Shown here: piece by piece, positions 1 through 8,500 of the stretch
Layout: each line of letters opens with the position of its first letter
How positions within the stretch are numbered: the first letter of the stretch is position 1
IMG/VR virus record: IMGVR_UViG_3300011269_000008
Location: 1-43,831 of that record
Source of the DNA: a virus
Strand: one strand, 5' to 3'
Length of the DNA: 43,831 nt
Made by a program: the position numbers and the translations under genes
Notes under the pieces: model-generated
Told to the model about the DNA's origin: nothing
Seen by the model: the letters and a program-made list of their open reading frames with translations, nothing else
The model's database searches: none

Positions 1-9
1 AAGCGGGCG
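1..9. repeat. 9-bp terminal overlap (left copy)
   Basis: The first nine bases AAGCGGGCG are identical to the last nine of the window (43823-43831). The tail-collar gene reads through the junction in frame. Collapsing the overlap gives the standard family N-terminus, so this is most simply the overlap of a closed circular or circularly permuted sequence. A cohesive end inside a tail gene far from the terminase would be unusual. Confidence 0.8.
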
Positions 10-40
10 TCTTTGACCAGATATAGAGACCTTGAGTCAT
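1..40 (-). CDS. Tail-collar / tail fibre protein, 5' end (continues at 43831)
   Basis: This is the start of the gene that enters the window again at 43831 and stops at 42855. The ATG is at 38-40, directly after the TAA of the preceding gene, with a GAGGAAAG ribosome-binding site upstream. The first codons read MTQGLYIWSKT. With the 9-bp end overlap collapsed they run on into PASNSNADSSINWAEGQ, the usual N-terminus of phage tail-collar proteins. The joined protein would be 335 aa. If the ends were joined without collapsing the overlap the frame is still kept, with three extra residues. Confidence 0.85.
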   Translation of the reverse strand, partial: MTQGLYIWSKTPA

Positions 41-286
41 TTAGACTTTCCTCGGAAAGATCGGAGCCATGTTCACGCGCGGACGCCACGCCGGCAGGAG
101 CGAAAGTTGCTGCGGCTGCAAGGAGGCGAGGACGGATTCCAAATAACCGTCATCGCCTCCCGCGGCCTGCCCAGCCTGCGGGGACTGGGCGGGGGAACCT
201 GGGAATGATCCCGTTCCGCCAGCCGTATAAGTCGGCGCCTGTGGAACTTGTTGAGGCCATGTGGGCTGCGGTTGCGCTTTACCCAT
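41..286 (-). CDS. Small Pro/Gln-rich virion-cluster protein
   Basis: An 81-aa unknown protein. Its ATG overlaps the end of the transglycosylase gene (ATGGGTAA), and its TAA is directly followed by the ATG of the tail-collar gene, so it is locked into the late operon. The N-terminal half is rich in Pro, Gln and Gly. The middle has a short amphipathic stretch (DDGYLESVLASLQPQQ) and the end is basic (AWRPRVNMAPIFPRK). No signal peptide or membrane segment is seen. A small structural or assembly role is inferred from position only. Confidence 0.7.
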   Translation of the reverse strand: MGKAQPQPTWPQQVPQAPTYTAGGTGSFPGSPAQSPQAGQAAGGDDGYLESVLASLQPQQLSLLPAWRPRVNMAPIFPRKV

Positions 287-854
287 GCCGTTCGCCCCGA
301 AAGGGGCCGTCAGGATTGGCCGCAGCCGTCCTGACACCTCCTTCAACTTTCTGTCGCCACAGGTCCAGGAATTGACGGCCGGTCACATTATCGACATTAC
401 CGAACTGCGATCGCATATCCGAAGGAATGTTTCCCCAAATGGCTTGCTTGGCCCATCCTTCGCCTTTGTGACGGCCCTCTGCCGTGCCGGCCATGTTCTG
501 CCAAGCGGGTGCATCCGGATTTGCGTTCTGCGCCGTGAAGCCGCCGACTCCTTGCTGATGCGCGAAGTAAAGTTCGGCAGCCGTGGGAGGCCGTCCTAGT
601 TGCTTCTCAAGCTGGTTTGATCTATCTTTAAGAAGTGCCAGCCCCGCCTCAAGACTATCGCCGCCATATTTCGCGCGTTCATCAGGCCCCATTTGCAAGA
701 GGCCCGTGTAAGTGCCGCTTGGCGTCGCCTCGTTTGGATTGCCGCCGCTTTCGATCTGAATAATGCGCGGGAGGGCCGCGGCGATATCGTCGCTCAGACC
801 GGCGTCATGTGCAGCGCTTTTGATTTGATCGAGAAAGGAAGGATCGAATTCCAT
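279..854 (-). CDS. Lytic transglycosylase-like peptidoglycan hydrolase
   Basis: The 191-aa protein has an SLT/lysozyme-like fold. The likely catalytic Glu35 sits in IIQIESGGNP, followed by the G-L-L-Q-M motif near residue 52. No signal peptide is present when translation starts at MEFDPSF (854), which has GGAG upstream; a start at 905 would add 17 residues but lacks a clear RBS. It lies between ejection-type proteins and tail fibre genes and no other endolysin is visible. It may therefore be a virion-carried hydrolase that opens the wall during DNA entry, the lysis enzyme, or both. The start codon shares the CATG palindrome with the opposite-strand ORF at 853. Confidence 0.85.
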   Translation of the reverse strand: MEFDPSFLDQIKSAAHDAGLSDDIAAALPRIIQIESGGNPNEATPSGTYTGLLQMGPDERAKYGGDSLEAGLALLKDRSNQLEKQLGRPPTAAELYFAHQQGVGGFTAQNANPDAPAWQNMAGTAEGRHKGEGWAKQAIWGNIPSDMRSQFGNVDNVTGRQFLDLWRQKVEGGVRTAAANPDGPFRGERHG

Positions 855-1020
855 GTGGGCAACGCTCCAATTGTTGATTATATTCGCCGTGATGGGCAGC
901 AACATCCATTGGCAATGGACGCCTAATAAATATCTGGCAGCATTGGTTGGAACGGGTGTCGCTTGGCTCGTAACGAAACTTCTATCGAAGCCGCAAACTC
1001 CCGAGGATGCCGCTTCTTAG
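853..1020 (+). CDS. Small two-helix membrane protein, holin-like (opposite strand)
   Basis: A 55-aa ORF on the plus strand inside an otherwise minus-strand operon. It starts MWATLQLLIIFAVMGSN, a hydrophobic helix, followed by WQWTPNKYL, a second hydrophobic segment (AALVGTGVAWLVTKLL) and a charged tail ending TPEDAAS. AAGGAAGGA lies upstream at RBS distance. It fills a 127-nt minus-strand gap that is abnormally large for this operon and lies beside the transglycosylase. Size, topology and location suggest a small holin or pinholin, but no family is identified. The opposite-strand reading of the same segment looks random. Confidence 0.55.
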   Translation: MWATLQLLIIFAVMGSNIHWQWTPNKYLAALVGTGVAWLVTKLLSKPQTPEDAAS

Positions 1021-2559
1021 TAATTGCAGCATATTGTTCTGTTGGTTCAATGGCATGGCCGCTTGATTACCGAGATAGCCTTGGACGGGTCGCGACATCA
1101 AAGCCCGACCCGCCATTCCGGGCGCCAACATTCCGGGGAGCGCACCAGCAAGGCCGCCAGCCGTATGCCCTGCCAATCCGCCCAAGGTCTGCATGAATAC
1201 CCGCGGCCCGGTGCCAGATTGCGGGAGCGGCTTCATGATGGCCTCGCCGGCTCTGGCGAGGTCCGCCAAATCGCCCTGGCCTCGCGCATAGGCTCTGCGG
1301 TTTTGGCCAACGGTAGCTGTTCTCAATTGAGAAGGCGATATCAATCCCTCTGCCGTCGCCGCTCCAGGTCCAGTCGCCGCCTTTTCCAGAACCAGCAGAT
1401 TGCGATATTGATCGCGGGCCGTGCGCCAGGCCGCTACGTCGGCCATATTGCCAGAGCGGTTAATGCTGCGCTCCATTGCATCATGCAGGCTTTCGCGAAT
1501 ATCGCGTAGGGCGCCGCTCAATTGAGGGTCTGCCGCGGCACCGCGAGCTTGCCTCGCCAGTCTGGAAGACAGGGCGTTGAATTGCTGCCCCGTGATGTTG
1601 CTGCCCATGCCGCGGATGTCAGTGATTGTGTCGGCGACCACCGGTGCGCGTTGGCTGGGACTTACAAGGCCGTTATAGTCGCGTTCGGCGGCTCCCAGAT
1701 CGGTTCCCAATTGTCGGTCCACATTCAATGTATTGCGAGTCGCAAGTGTATCGAACTGATTGCCGATGCGCGTGAAGGCCTGATCGATCACCGCGGGCGT
1801 CGCTCTGTTGGCAGTCTCGCCTGCACGTGCCAGCGCTGCCGCCGTGAACTGTTCGCCCTGACGGGCCTGCACAGCTGCGGCCCGGCCGCCGGCCCCAGGC
1901 ATGTCTCCGAGCGCGCTTTCTGCCCATTGCAGCGGTCGGCTTCCAGTCGCCTGTCCGGCCGTAAGATCGACGCCCTCCTGTCTGAGCGTATTGGCAAGAG
2001 CCGTCCTTTCAGCAGATGCTGGCAATGGAGTGACGGCGCGAGCAGCCGCAGGGGCGGCAAATCTTGCCGCCCCAAGGCCACCAGCCAATCGCGCCCAAGG
2101 CTCTGCTTCCGTTCCTTTTGTGAGTTGGCTAGCCGTTTCAGCGCCCGCGGCAGGAATCGCCACGCGATTTGCTAGCCTCGCAGCTAGGCTCTCGGGGCCG
2201 CCGAGAACGGCAGGTAGGAACTCGCCGGCCGTCTGTGCATATTCGCCGGCCGTCGTCTTGGGCTGATAGAGCTGGCCCGTAAGGCTTTCAAGCCGCTGCG
2301 TCAAGTCTCCGGAACCAGGTAGAAACTGCGCATTGGGATTATTTGCCCGCTGAAGACCAAGCCGATCGAAAGAAGCCTGAATGAGCCGCATGGCATCACC
2401 CGGAAGACCGGCGAGGCCGACGCCGCCCTTGACGACGCCAATGCCTGCGGACTTCGCAATGTCAGCCGTGATTTCCCCACCGGAAGGTGTAGGCGCAGCG
2501 CGAAATTCGGCCCATGGATCGCTCGCAGGCGCGCGAAAATCAGCCCATTCATCAGCCAT
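982..2559 (-). CDS. Putative internal virion / DNA ejection protein
   Basis: 525 aa, Ala/Gly-rich. The N-terminus carries a repeated D-x-W-A-(D/E)-F-R motif (DEWADFRAP, SDPWAEFRAA). Next comes a long Ala-rich helical region, and a Gly/Ala-rich C-terminus with amphipathic or hydrophobic stretches (LGGLAGHTAGGLAGALPGML). P22-type phages place similar low-complexity helical proteins (gp7, gp16, gp20) after the tail genes and eject them with the DNA. I infer the role from position and composition. Its ATG overlaps the preceding TGA (TGATG). Confidence 0.6.
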   Translation of the reverse strand: MADEWADFRAPASDPWAEFRAAPTPSGGEITADIAKSAGIGVVKGGVGLAGLPGDAMRLIQASFDRLGLQRANNPNAQFLPGSGDLTQRLESLTGQLYQPKTTAGEYAQTAGEFLPAVLGGPESLAARLANRVAIPAAGAETASQLTKGTEAEPWARLAGGLGAARFAAPAAARAVTPLPASAERTALANTLRQEGVDLTAGQATGSRPLQWAESALGDMPGAGGRAAAVQARQGEQFTAAALARAGETANRATPAVIDQAFTRIGNQFDTLATRNTLNVDRQLGTDLGAAERDYNGLVSPSQRAPVVADTITDIRGMGSNITGQQFNALSSRLARQARGAAADPQLSGALRDIRESLHDAMERSINRSGNMADVAAWRTARDQYRNLLVLEKAATGPGAATAEGLISPSQLRTATVGQNRRAYARGQGDLADLARAGEAIMKPLPQSGTGPRVFMQTLGGLAGHTAGGLAGALPGMLAPGMAGRALMSRPVQGYLGNQAAMPLNQQNNMLQLLRSGILGSLRLR

Positions 2560-4109
2560 CAGGGCACGACTCCAGGCGAACCATCGGGAAGAACGATCTT
2601 CGTGCCCTTCGGTAGTTTACGAGCTTCAGCCGGCGAGGCAACGCGGACTGGCCCCGTGTCGGCCGATGAAGCCGCTTGTCTAGCGGCGAATGTGCCCCCG
2701 GCGATTCGTCCCATGATGTTTTGTTCTTTTGGACCAAAGAGTGAAAGCGGATCAGTCGGGCCGCCGTACGCGCGATCCTTCGCCAAAGCCACATTCTCAA
2801 CGCGCCCCATCATGAGGGATCTTGCTTCATCGAGCGCCGCCCTGATTTTCGTCGGGCCATTGTTAAAATCCAGCTTATCCAGCCAATATTGTTTCGAGGA
2901 CTCAGCTCCGCCCCTGCCAGAAAGCAAGCGCTCCAGTTCTCCGGAAATACCTTTCTTCACGATGTCCCAATGCCCCTTCGCGTCCTGAAAAGCCTGATCA
3001 CCCATTTGATCCCGAACGTAGCTTTTCGCTGGATTAAGAACGTTTAGAGTATCGGTCGGCGCAAGTGCTCCTTTTTCCAGAGCGCCTAATTGATCATAGG
3101 CGTCCCCGAGGTGCTTAACGACGGTGCCCGCGGACTGAAGCTGACCGCCATAAGCCGCGGGATTTTTGGTATCTCCCATCCCTTGCGCAAAGGTCTTGCG
3201 CTCCAGAAGCTGCGTTTCATCGAAATTAGGATCGATGATATGCGCGTAATCCATCAGGATCGAGCGCGCCTGAGAGTTTCGCCCCAGATTTGTTGGGATC
3301 GCACCAGATTTAAGAATGCTTGAGACGTAGTTCCGCCAGCCGGCCGGAATTTCGTTAAGCAATTGATCTTGCGTCGCACCACCCGCACGAAGCGTATTGA
3401 TTTTCGCTGCAAGCTGGTCCGGATTGGGCGCCCCGCCGCCGGAGGCGCCGGGAATGGGAAGCGGCGTCAACGTACCTCTGTTCTCATTATATTCGGCAAA
3501 GCTTTTCGCGCCTGTAAGCGGGTCGGTACCCGTTTCCTGTAATTTCTTCTTCGGCTGAATTTGCTGAGCAATCCAAAGTTCCTGCGCTTTCGGACTTTGA
3601 GCAATGACCGCTGCTTGGGCAGGATCGCCGCCAGCTTTGACAATTTGTTGAAATATGGCCTGCTGCTGCCGCATCTGCTGACCATATGGATCTGTGCGCT
3701 GGCCTGACATCAAACCGCCTAACAGATTTCCGAGCGCCCCTGCTGGCGATCCAGAGCTGAGCGCACCAAACACACCAGCGCCAAGCCGATCGCCAACGCC
3801 GCCGGCAAACTTTCCGAGGCCGCCGATAAGATTGCCCAGATCGGGGCCGGATGAAGATTGTTGCGGCATGCCTGCCGGAGCACCCTGCGGAGCGGCTTGC
3901 GGCGCGCCCGCTTGTTCATCAACCGGTGTATAGGGAATGCGCGGTCCCGTCGCCGCTCCCATGGCTCCAGGAGGGGTCCATCCTTGCGGCGCGCCCCCGC
4001 CGCCCTGTTGACCGGGGCGCAGTTCATCCATCAGGCGATTATAAAAGGCAAGAATGCCGTTATTGTCGCCGCCATTATATGCAGAGAAGGCGTCATCAAG
4101 GATGCCCAT
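2559..4109 (-). CDS. Putative internal virion / DNA ejection protein
   Basis: 516 aa. The first 150 residues are Gly/Pro/Gln-rich with a glycine-zipper-like hydrophobic stretch (LGNLIGGLGKFAGGVGDRLGAGVFGAL) that could insert in a membrane. The middle is helical. The C-terminus ends in a compact strand-rich motif (RVASPAEARKLPKGTKIVLPDG) that I recognise from the ends of several phage structural proteins. It is coupled to both neighbours by one-base overlaps (TAATG, TGATG). Ejectosome membership is inferred from neighbours. Confidence 0.6.
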   Translation of the reverse strand: MGILDDAFSAYNGGDNNGILAFYNRLMDELRPGQQGGGGAPQGWTPPGAMGAATGPRIPYTPVDEQAGAPQAAPQGAPAGMPQQSSSGPDLGNLIGGLGKFAGGVGDRLGAGVFGALSSGSPAGALGNLLGGLMSGQRTDPYGQQMRQQQAIFQQIVKAGGDPAQAAVIAQSPKAQELWIAQQIQPKKKLQETGTDPLTGAKSFAEYNENRGTLTPLPIPGASGGGAPNPDQLAAKINTLRAGGATQDQLLNEIPAGWRNYVSSILKSGAIPTNLGRNSQARSILMDYAHIIDPNFDETQLLERKTFAQGMGDTKNPAAYGGQLQSAGTVVKHLGDAYDQLGALEKGALAPTDTLNVLNPAKSYVRDQMGDQAFQDAKGHWDIVKKGISGELERLLSGRGGAESSKQYWLDKLDFNNGPTKIRAALDEARSLMMGRVENVALAKDRAYGGPTDPLSLFGPKEQNIMGRIAGGTFAARQAASSADTGPVRVASPAEARKLPKGTKIVLPDGSPGVVP

Positions 4110-5056
4110 TACAGTAGCGCCATTGCTGCCAGTTCATCGCCGCCCGCGCCAGCGGCCGCACCGCCGCCCGCGCCAGCCCCGCCGCCCATACTGAACATGC
4201 TCCCCATACCGCCACCACCACCACCACCGCCGAATAGCTTGCCGATACCGCCCGCAATCGTCGCGAACTGCTGAGCGCCGGACATTTGCTGCGTGCCACT
4301 CGCCGTTGAGTTGGATTGCCCACCAAGACCTGCGATCGGAACGAGGAGCTGTGCGAGTTGACCTATGTTCGAAATGGGAAGCCCGCGTCTCTGTGCCTCG
4401 ATCAGGAGCTGATGCACCGGCCCATAGTTCCCCGCTTGCAATGCCTGGACAGCGGCGTCTATTCCAACGCCTTGATTACCGAGGCCGGTCTGATTCATTT
4501 GACCGAGGATGCCGGCCGTGGTGTTGCCCGCGTTATAGAGATTTCCTGCCGCGTTGAGACCTTGCGTCTGGGCATTGAGCAGCGTCGGTGCTTCGCCCTG
4601 CGCGATGCCACGCGCGAGCGCTTGCTGATTTATCCCTGAAAGATCGCGGCCGGCACCTGCAAACTGCGAATTGATCGAATTGCTCGTGTCATTCCGGATC
4701 GTATCGAGCATCGCTCGAAGCGCCGGATTCTGCGATGGATCGCCGATGTTCTGCGCCCACGGCGCAAGCTGGTTCTGATAGGTCGAGAGCGCATTCGAGA
4801 CGTTCCCGGCCTGCGCATTGGCCCCGCCGCCGTTGAGCAGATTGGACGCATAGCCGGCGATCTGGCCCGCATATGGATTGCCGCCCGCGGCATTGGCCGA
4901 CAACTGGTTGAAAGCATTGGTCTCAGTCGGCGTTATCCCCGTATTACCCATCTGGCCTTGAATCTGGCTGATGATATCTTGGAGACCGCCCTGCGTCGGT
5001 GCCCAGGGCTGGGTGGTCGTCTGTTGTTGCTGCTGGGAAGAGGATTGACCGCCCAT
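4109..5056 (-). CDS. Gln/Gly-rich virion protein, probable ejection or tail assembly protein
   Basis: 315 aa. It begins MGGQSSSQQQQQTTTQPW, which resembles the start of the next upstream gene product (MGGESSGQPSSITSQPW). The middle is Asn/Gln/Ala-rich and helical. It ends in a glycine-zipper segment (IAGGIGKLFGGGGGGGGMG) and a small Gly/Ala tail. Sequences of this kind occur in podovirus genomes next to ejection proteins; no enzymatic motif is seen. Confidence 0.55.
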   Translation of the reverse strand: MGGQSSSQQQQQTTTQPWAPTQGGLQDIISQIQGQMGNTGITPTETNAFNQLSANAAGGNPYAGQIAGYASNLLNGGGANAQAGNVSNALSTYQNQLAPWAQNIGDPSQNPALRAMLDTIRNDTSNSINSQFAGAGRDLSGINQQALARGIAQGEAPTLLNAQTQGLNAAGNLYNAGNTTAGILGQMNQTGLGNQGVGIDAAVQALQAGNYGPVHQLLIEAQRRGLPISNIGQLAQLLVPIAGLGGQSNSTASGTQQMSGAQQFATIAGGIGKLFGGGGGGGGMGSMFSMGGGAGAGGGAAAGAGGDELAAMALL

Positions 5057-5060
5057 TGTT

Positions 5061-5519
5061 TCACCTATTGAAGAATCTGCTCAAAAGCGATTGAAGTTGC
5101 GGATTCTGGCTCAAAAACATTTGAAGTTGCGGAGTGCCGAACGTTGCTGGCTGCTGGGCCGGCGGAGACAATTGGCTAAGCAACGAACTTCCCATCATCC
5201 CCGGCATTCCGATGCCAGCCGGAGGATTTGGAGGAGATGAAATTTGACCGCCGAACAATGGACTGCCGGACATTCCCGACATTCCGACATCGGCGGGGGG
5301 ATTAGGAGGGGGCGAAACCGCGCCGCCGAGCAGCGGCGTTCCCGATGCGCCTAAGCCAGCCGGAGGATAGGGATTAGGAGGAGGCGAGACTGAACCGCCA
5401 AGCAGCGGGCCACTAGTTCCCGGCATTCCTAAACCAGCGGACAGATTTGGCGGCAGGCCACCGGCTAGCCATGGCTGAGAGGTTATCGAGGAGGGCTGGC
5501 CGGAGGATTCGCCGCCCAT
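5061..5519 (-). CDS. Pro/Gly-rich repeat virion protein
   Basis: 152 aa, built largely of about four imperfect ~25-residue repeats around S-P-P-P-N-P-P-A followed by G-M-x-G-x-x-G-x-x-L. The C-terminus (LQMFLSQNPQLQSLLSRFF) is an amphipathic helix. The N-terminal MGGxSS...QPW motif is shared with the next gene. A flexible structural or adaptor role is likely but unproven. It sits between a 56-aa conserved phage protein and the Gln/Gly-rich protein with gaps of 4 nt. Confidence 0.65.
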   Translation of the reverse strand: MGGESSGQPSSITSQPWLAGGLPPNLSAGLGMPGTSGPLLGGSVSPPPNPYPPAGLGASGTPLLGGAVSPPPNPPADVGMSGMSGSPLFGGQISSPPNPPAGIGMPGMMGSSLLSQLSPPAQQPATFGTPQLQMFLSQNPQLQSLLSRFFNR

Positions 5520-5523
5520 TGCC

Positions 5524-5694
5524 TTAGAACTTCTTCAGAGTTTCAGCGAGACGCGCGCGCTTGCCGAGAATGCCGCCGGAGCTGGCGGCCTTCGATAAGG
5601 TCTTGGTTGGGATTTTCTTGCCCTGCGGAACGCCGAGTTCCTTATGGAGCGCGCCCGGATGTTTGATGGCACCCTTGATCCAATTCTTTGCCAT
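5524..5694 (-). CDS. Small conserved basic phage protein
   Basis: 56 aa, MAKNWIKGAIKHPGALHKELG, followed by P-Q-G-K-K-I-P and a Lys/Arg-rich end (KRARLAETLKKF). This short type is common in tailed phages, usually near structural genes; its function is unknown to me. AAGGAA precedes the ATG, which lies inside the 3' end of the acetyltransferase-like gene (53-nt overlap). A longer in-frame ORF reaching 5868 is probably not used, because it would overlap that gene almost entirely. Confidence 0.75.
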   Translation of the reverse strand: MAKNWIKGAIKHPGALHKELGVPQGKKIPTKTLSKAASSGGILGKRARLAETLKKF

Positions 5695-6100
5695 TGCCGA
5701 GTTCCTTTTCCAGAACGAGTGCTTTTGTCCGATAGTCTTTGAGGATTCTTGACCAGCCCGGGCGGCCAAGAATGCGAGATATCGTGCAGCCTTCGGCGAT
5801 GAAGTGATCTTCAAGGCCCGATCGCAGATGACCAAACTTTTCCCATCCGGATCCCGCATGAGCGACAATCGTGCCGATCTTGCTGCCGTTTTCTTCCGTT
5901 AGTTGGGTAACGGCTGCGGCGACGATCTTCTGTCCGTCCCAGGCGATCCAAAGCAGCATTGAGCCGGAGAGCACCTTCGCCTCGACGGTAGCGAAGTCAG
6001 TGAGGCCCATTGCTAGGGCGGCCCGGATTAGGTCCGCGGCATGGGGCCAGATTTGCGGAACGAGACTCGGAGAAACGCAATAGCCTTCGATATCAGACAA
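5642..6100 (-). CDS. GNAT-like acetyltransferase-fold protein
   Basis: 152 aa with a TTG start that overlaps the fibre gene end by 8 nt. The order of elements fits a small GNAT fold found in phage late operons: an N-terminal helix pair (PQIWPHAADLIRAAL), then LLWIAWDGQKIVAAAVTQL (strands 2-4), KIGTIVAHAG, and ISRILGRPGWSRILKDYRTKALVLEKEL (last helix and strand). The substrate is unknown. A role in modifying a virion or host protein is conceivable. Confidence 0.65.
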   Translation of the reverse strand: MSDIEGYCVSPSLVPQIWPHAADLIRAALAMGLTDFATVEAKVLSGSMLLWIAWDGQKIVAAAVTQLTEENGSKIGTIVAHAGSGWEKFGHLRSGLEDHFIAEGCTISRILGRPGWSRILKDYRTKALVLEKELGNGKELDQGCHQTSGRAP

Positions 6101-7025
6101 GGCTCACGGTCTTTGTCACGCCATTGATACGTATTTTCAGACCGGTATTCGTATTGCTTTCGAGCCATATATCTCCATCGACAGGAGACGTTGGAGGACC
6201 GCCCACGGCAAGACGAATCGACGACTTAGCAGAAGTAGCCGCCCCCACATTGGTTATCGTGGAAACAGACACCGAGGTGCCGAGCGCAGAAAGCGCGGAG
6301 ATGGCTAGGTTCTGGCCAAGCAGATTGACCAATGTAACCGTTCCGGTGCCATCGAGCAAAAATCCATTAGTCTTGATGGCCGCGGTTCCGAAAGCCGCAT
6401 TGCTGAAATCAATTCCGAATGGGGCAGTGATGGCGCCCCCAGCATTGCCGGTTTCGATCAGCGACCCCTGGTATGGTTGCGCCAGGCCGGCATTGTTGAA
6501 CCGGATGACTCTCGAATAAATGCCGCCAGCACCAAGACTGTCAAAATTGATACCCAAGACATTATTGTTGCCAGCCGCTCCAGTCGTGCCGCCGGCATTG
6601 ACCGCAAGGCCCCATGCCTGTTGGCCTGAAATGCCGTTCGCAACACCAAAATCCAGCTCCACGGTCTGAGCAAAAGCGCCCGCTGCGCCAGTGTAACCGA
6701 CAAAGTTGCCGCCCCATGCGCGAGAACTGGCGCCGAGTGCTCGGGCCTGGCCGAATATTGCAACTGTATTGCGTGTTCCGGTATTATCCGCCCATGATGA
6801 AATCTGGAAGATGTTCCCAGAACCGCTATCGGCATAACTGCCGCCGACCGCAATCGTCTGGGTAACTGGAGTTGTTTGCGTAGGAGGCGCGGCAGGATCA
6901 GCGCCTTTGGCAGAGATTAGGACTTGTTCCTTAAGAATTGCATATTGATTGACCAGATTGGAGAGCTTGACTTTATCAAGCATATCACCAGGCGTTGCAT
7001 AAATGGCCGGAAGCTGCACCGTCAT
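6093..7025 (-). CDS. Putative tail fibre / tailspike-type protein
   Basis: 310 aa, rich in Gly, Ala, Asn and Ser, with strand-forming stretches and few charged residues, as in beta-structured fibres. The N-terminal 40 residues (YATPGDMLDKVKLSNLVNQ) are helical and could attach it to the tail. The C-terminus (PPTSPVDGDIWLESNT, then a short strand and turn) matches a short module often seen at fibre ends. It is coupled to the gp10-like gene by ATGA. Host-range function is inferred. Confidence 0.6.
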   Translation of the reverse strand: MTVQLPAIYATPGDMLDKVKLSNLVNQYAILKEQVLISAKGADPAAPPTQTTPVTQTIAVGGSYADSGSGNIFQISSWADNTGTRNTVAIFGQARALGASSRAWGGNFVGYTGAAGAFAQTVELDFGVANGISGQQAWGLAVNAGGTTGAAGNNNVLGINFDSLGAGGIYSRVIRFNNAGLAQPYQGSLIETGNAGGAITAPFGIDFSNAAFGTAAIKTNGFLLDGTGTVTLVNLLGQNLAISALSALGTSVSVSTITNVGAATSAKSSIRLAVGGPPTSPVDGDIWLESNTNTGLKIRINGVTKTVSLV

Positions 7026-8500
7026 GGGCGTCCACCGCTGCCTGTCAGATGAGGCTCAATGCCTTTGGCGAAGGTCCATGCAGTGCCGGCCGGAATGCGC
7101 AGGCGCGCCCTCACGAACCGCGTGTCGCGACGAATATTAACGACTCCGTACGAATCGACGTTCTTTTCTGAAGAGACCGTCGGATTATCGCTTTGCTTCG
7201 CCCGATAGACGATTGTCCCCGTCGAGTTCGGTGCGTCTGTGATCGGCCGGAAGCCACGCACGAAAATGCCACCTGGACGCTGTTCCAGACTTTCCCGGCT
7301 ATGTTCTGGCGTGTCGATCTTGGCTTCCAGGTTCTGGCCGCTGAAGAAGCCGAGCGTATGCGTGCTATCGAACATCGCCAACTCCGGGGTGCCGGCGATA
7401 GCGAAACTGTCCAGCGAAGGACCGAGGGCATCGATCGAAGAGGAAATCGCGTCCAGCCCTTCGAGCGTCATACCCGGTCGCCCAAGCGAGCCAAGGAACT
7501 CACCGCTAATCGAGAGAGGCATCCAACGGTCAAGCGTCCAGTCGTAGCAAAGAATCTTATCCCACAGGTTAGCGGCGCCGGAGACTGACTTGTAGGCCCA
7601 GAATACGCGGCTGGAGCGCGGATCAGAAGCGCCCATAAAGAGTTGGAGATTGCCCGTGTCGAGGTCTGCGAGAAAGGTACGGTCGACTCGCTCTTTTCCG
7701 ATCGGGGTTAGCTGACCAGATGCGTCGATCATCTGGAAGCCGGCCGTCGAATAGAAGAACTGCCGTCCCGCCGCCTTGATCAATGAGCCCGCCGAATACA
7801 TGCCTACATCTTCGGCGATGCGCTGAATCTGGAACACTGCGGCGGAGCCCGGCATGAACGTCATGCGGCGTACCGTCGTATCCTGATAGATGTTGCCGAA
7901 TTCACCGCCACCTACGCCGCGAACAATGCCGCCATCGGGCAAATCCTGGAAATCTGAGCTATTAACCCCGGAAGTCCACTGCGTCACATCATTGAGGCCG
8001 GACCATTGTACGCGATAAGGGCTCGTCACGAGGCCAGAGAGAACGATGAAACGGCCCACTACGGACATATAGCGCGCCTGCGGAGGTGAACCAGCAAGAT
8101 CAGCAAAGGCGCTCGACGAGGTCAGGTCGAAGACCTGCGGCACCGTATTCGCCTGGACCGCAATCACGAAATTATTGAATTGGACGAATTCCCAATTGTC
8201 AGTAGATGTGAGGGCCGAATACGAACCTGCGGCTTTGCTGACATCGGTCCACGCCAGCGTCGCATTATTGAGATTGTAGAGCTTCGTCGAAGTCGCCGCA
8301 AAAATAGAAACGCTGCCATCGGTCTTGAGCGCCTTAAAGAAGCCGCGGCATTGGCCGGCAAGTGCTTGACTGTAGCCGGCGAAGGCCTTCATCGGTCCAT
8401 AGCCGTCGCCGCGCGACAGCACATTCAAGAGGAAAGAGCTGTAAGGCGACGCATAGTCGGCGACATCGGGACGATATTCGGAATAGGGGAAGATCGTCAT
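7022..8500 (-). CDS. Tail hub / packaged-DNA stabilisation protein (P22 gp10-like)
   Basis: 492 aa, close to P22 gp10 in length. Repeated beta-propeller-like blades are suggested by FFKALKTDGSVSIFAATSTKLYNL, VVGRFIVLSGL, VQWSGLNDVTQW, FFYSTAGFQMID and WDKILCYDWTLDRWM. It begins MTIFPYSEYRPDVADY, typical of this class. In podoviruses this protein closes the portal channel and holds the tailspike or fibre. The assignment is by composition and synteny (between adaptor and fibre genes). Confidence 0.6.
   Translation of the reverse strand: MTIFPYSEYRPDVADYASPYSSFLLNVLSRGDGYGPMKAFAGYSQALAGQCRGFFKALKTDGSVSIFAATSTKLYNLNNATLAWTDVSKAAGSYSALTSTDNWEFVQFNNFVIAVQANTVPQVFDLTSSSAFADLAGSPPQARYMSVVGRFIVLSGLVTSPYRVQWSGLNDVTQWTSGVNSSDFQDLPDGGIVRGVGGGEFGNIYQDTTVRRMTFMPGSAAVFQIQRIAEDVGMYSAGSLIKAAGRQFFYSTAGFQMIDASGQLTPIGKERVDRTFLADLDTGNLQLFMGASDPRSSRVFWAYKSVSGAANLWDKILCYDWTLDRWMPLSISGEFLGSLGRPGMTLEGLDAISSSIDALGPSLDSFAIAGTPELAMFDSTHTLGFFSGQNLEAKIDTPEHSRESLEQRPGGIFVRGFRPITDAPNSTGTIVYRAKQSDNPTVSSEKNVDSYGVVNIRRDTRFVRARLRIPAGTAWTFAKGIEPHLTGSGGRP

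Noticed and set aside
1-9. 9-nt cohesive ends (cos)
   Set aside because: The site falls inside the tail-collar coding sequence about 21 kb from the terminase genes, and collapsing it restores the usual protein sequence.
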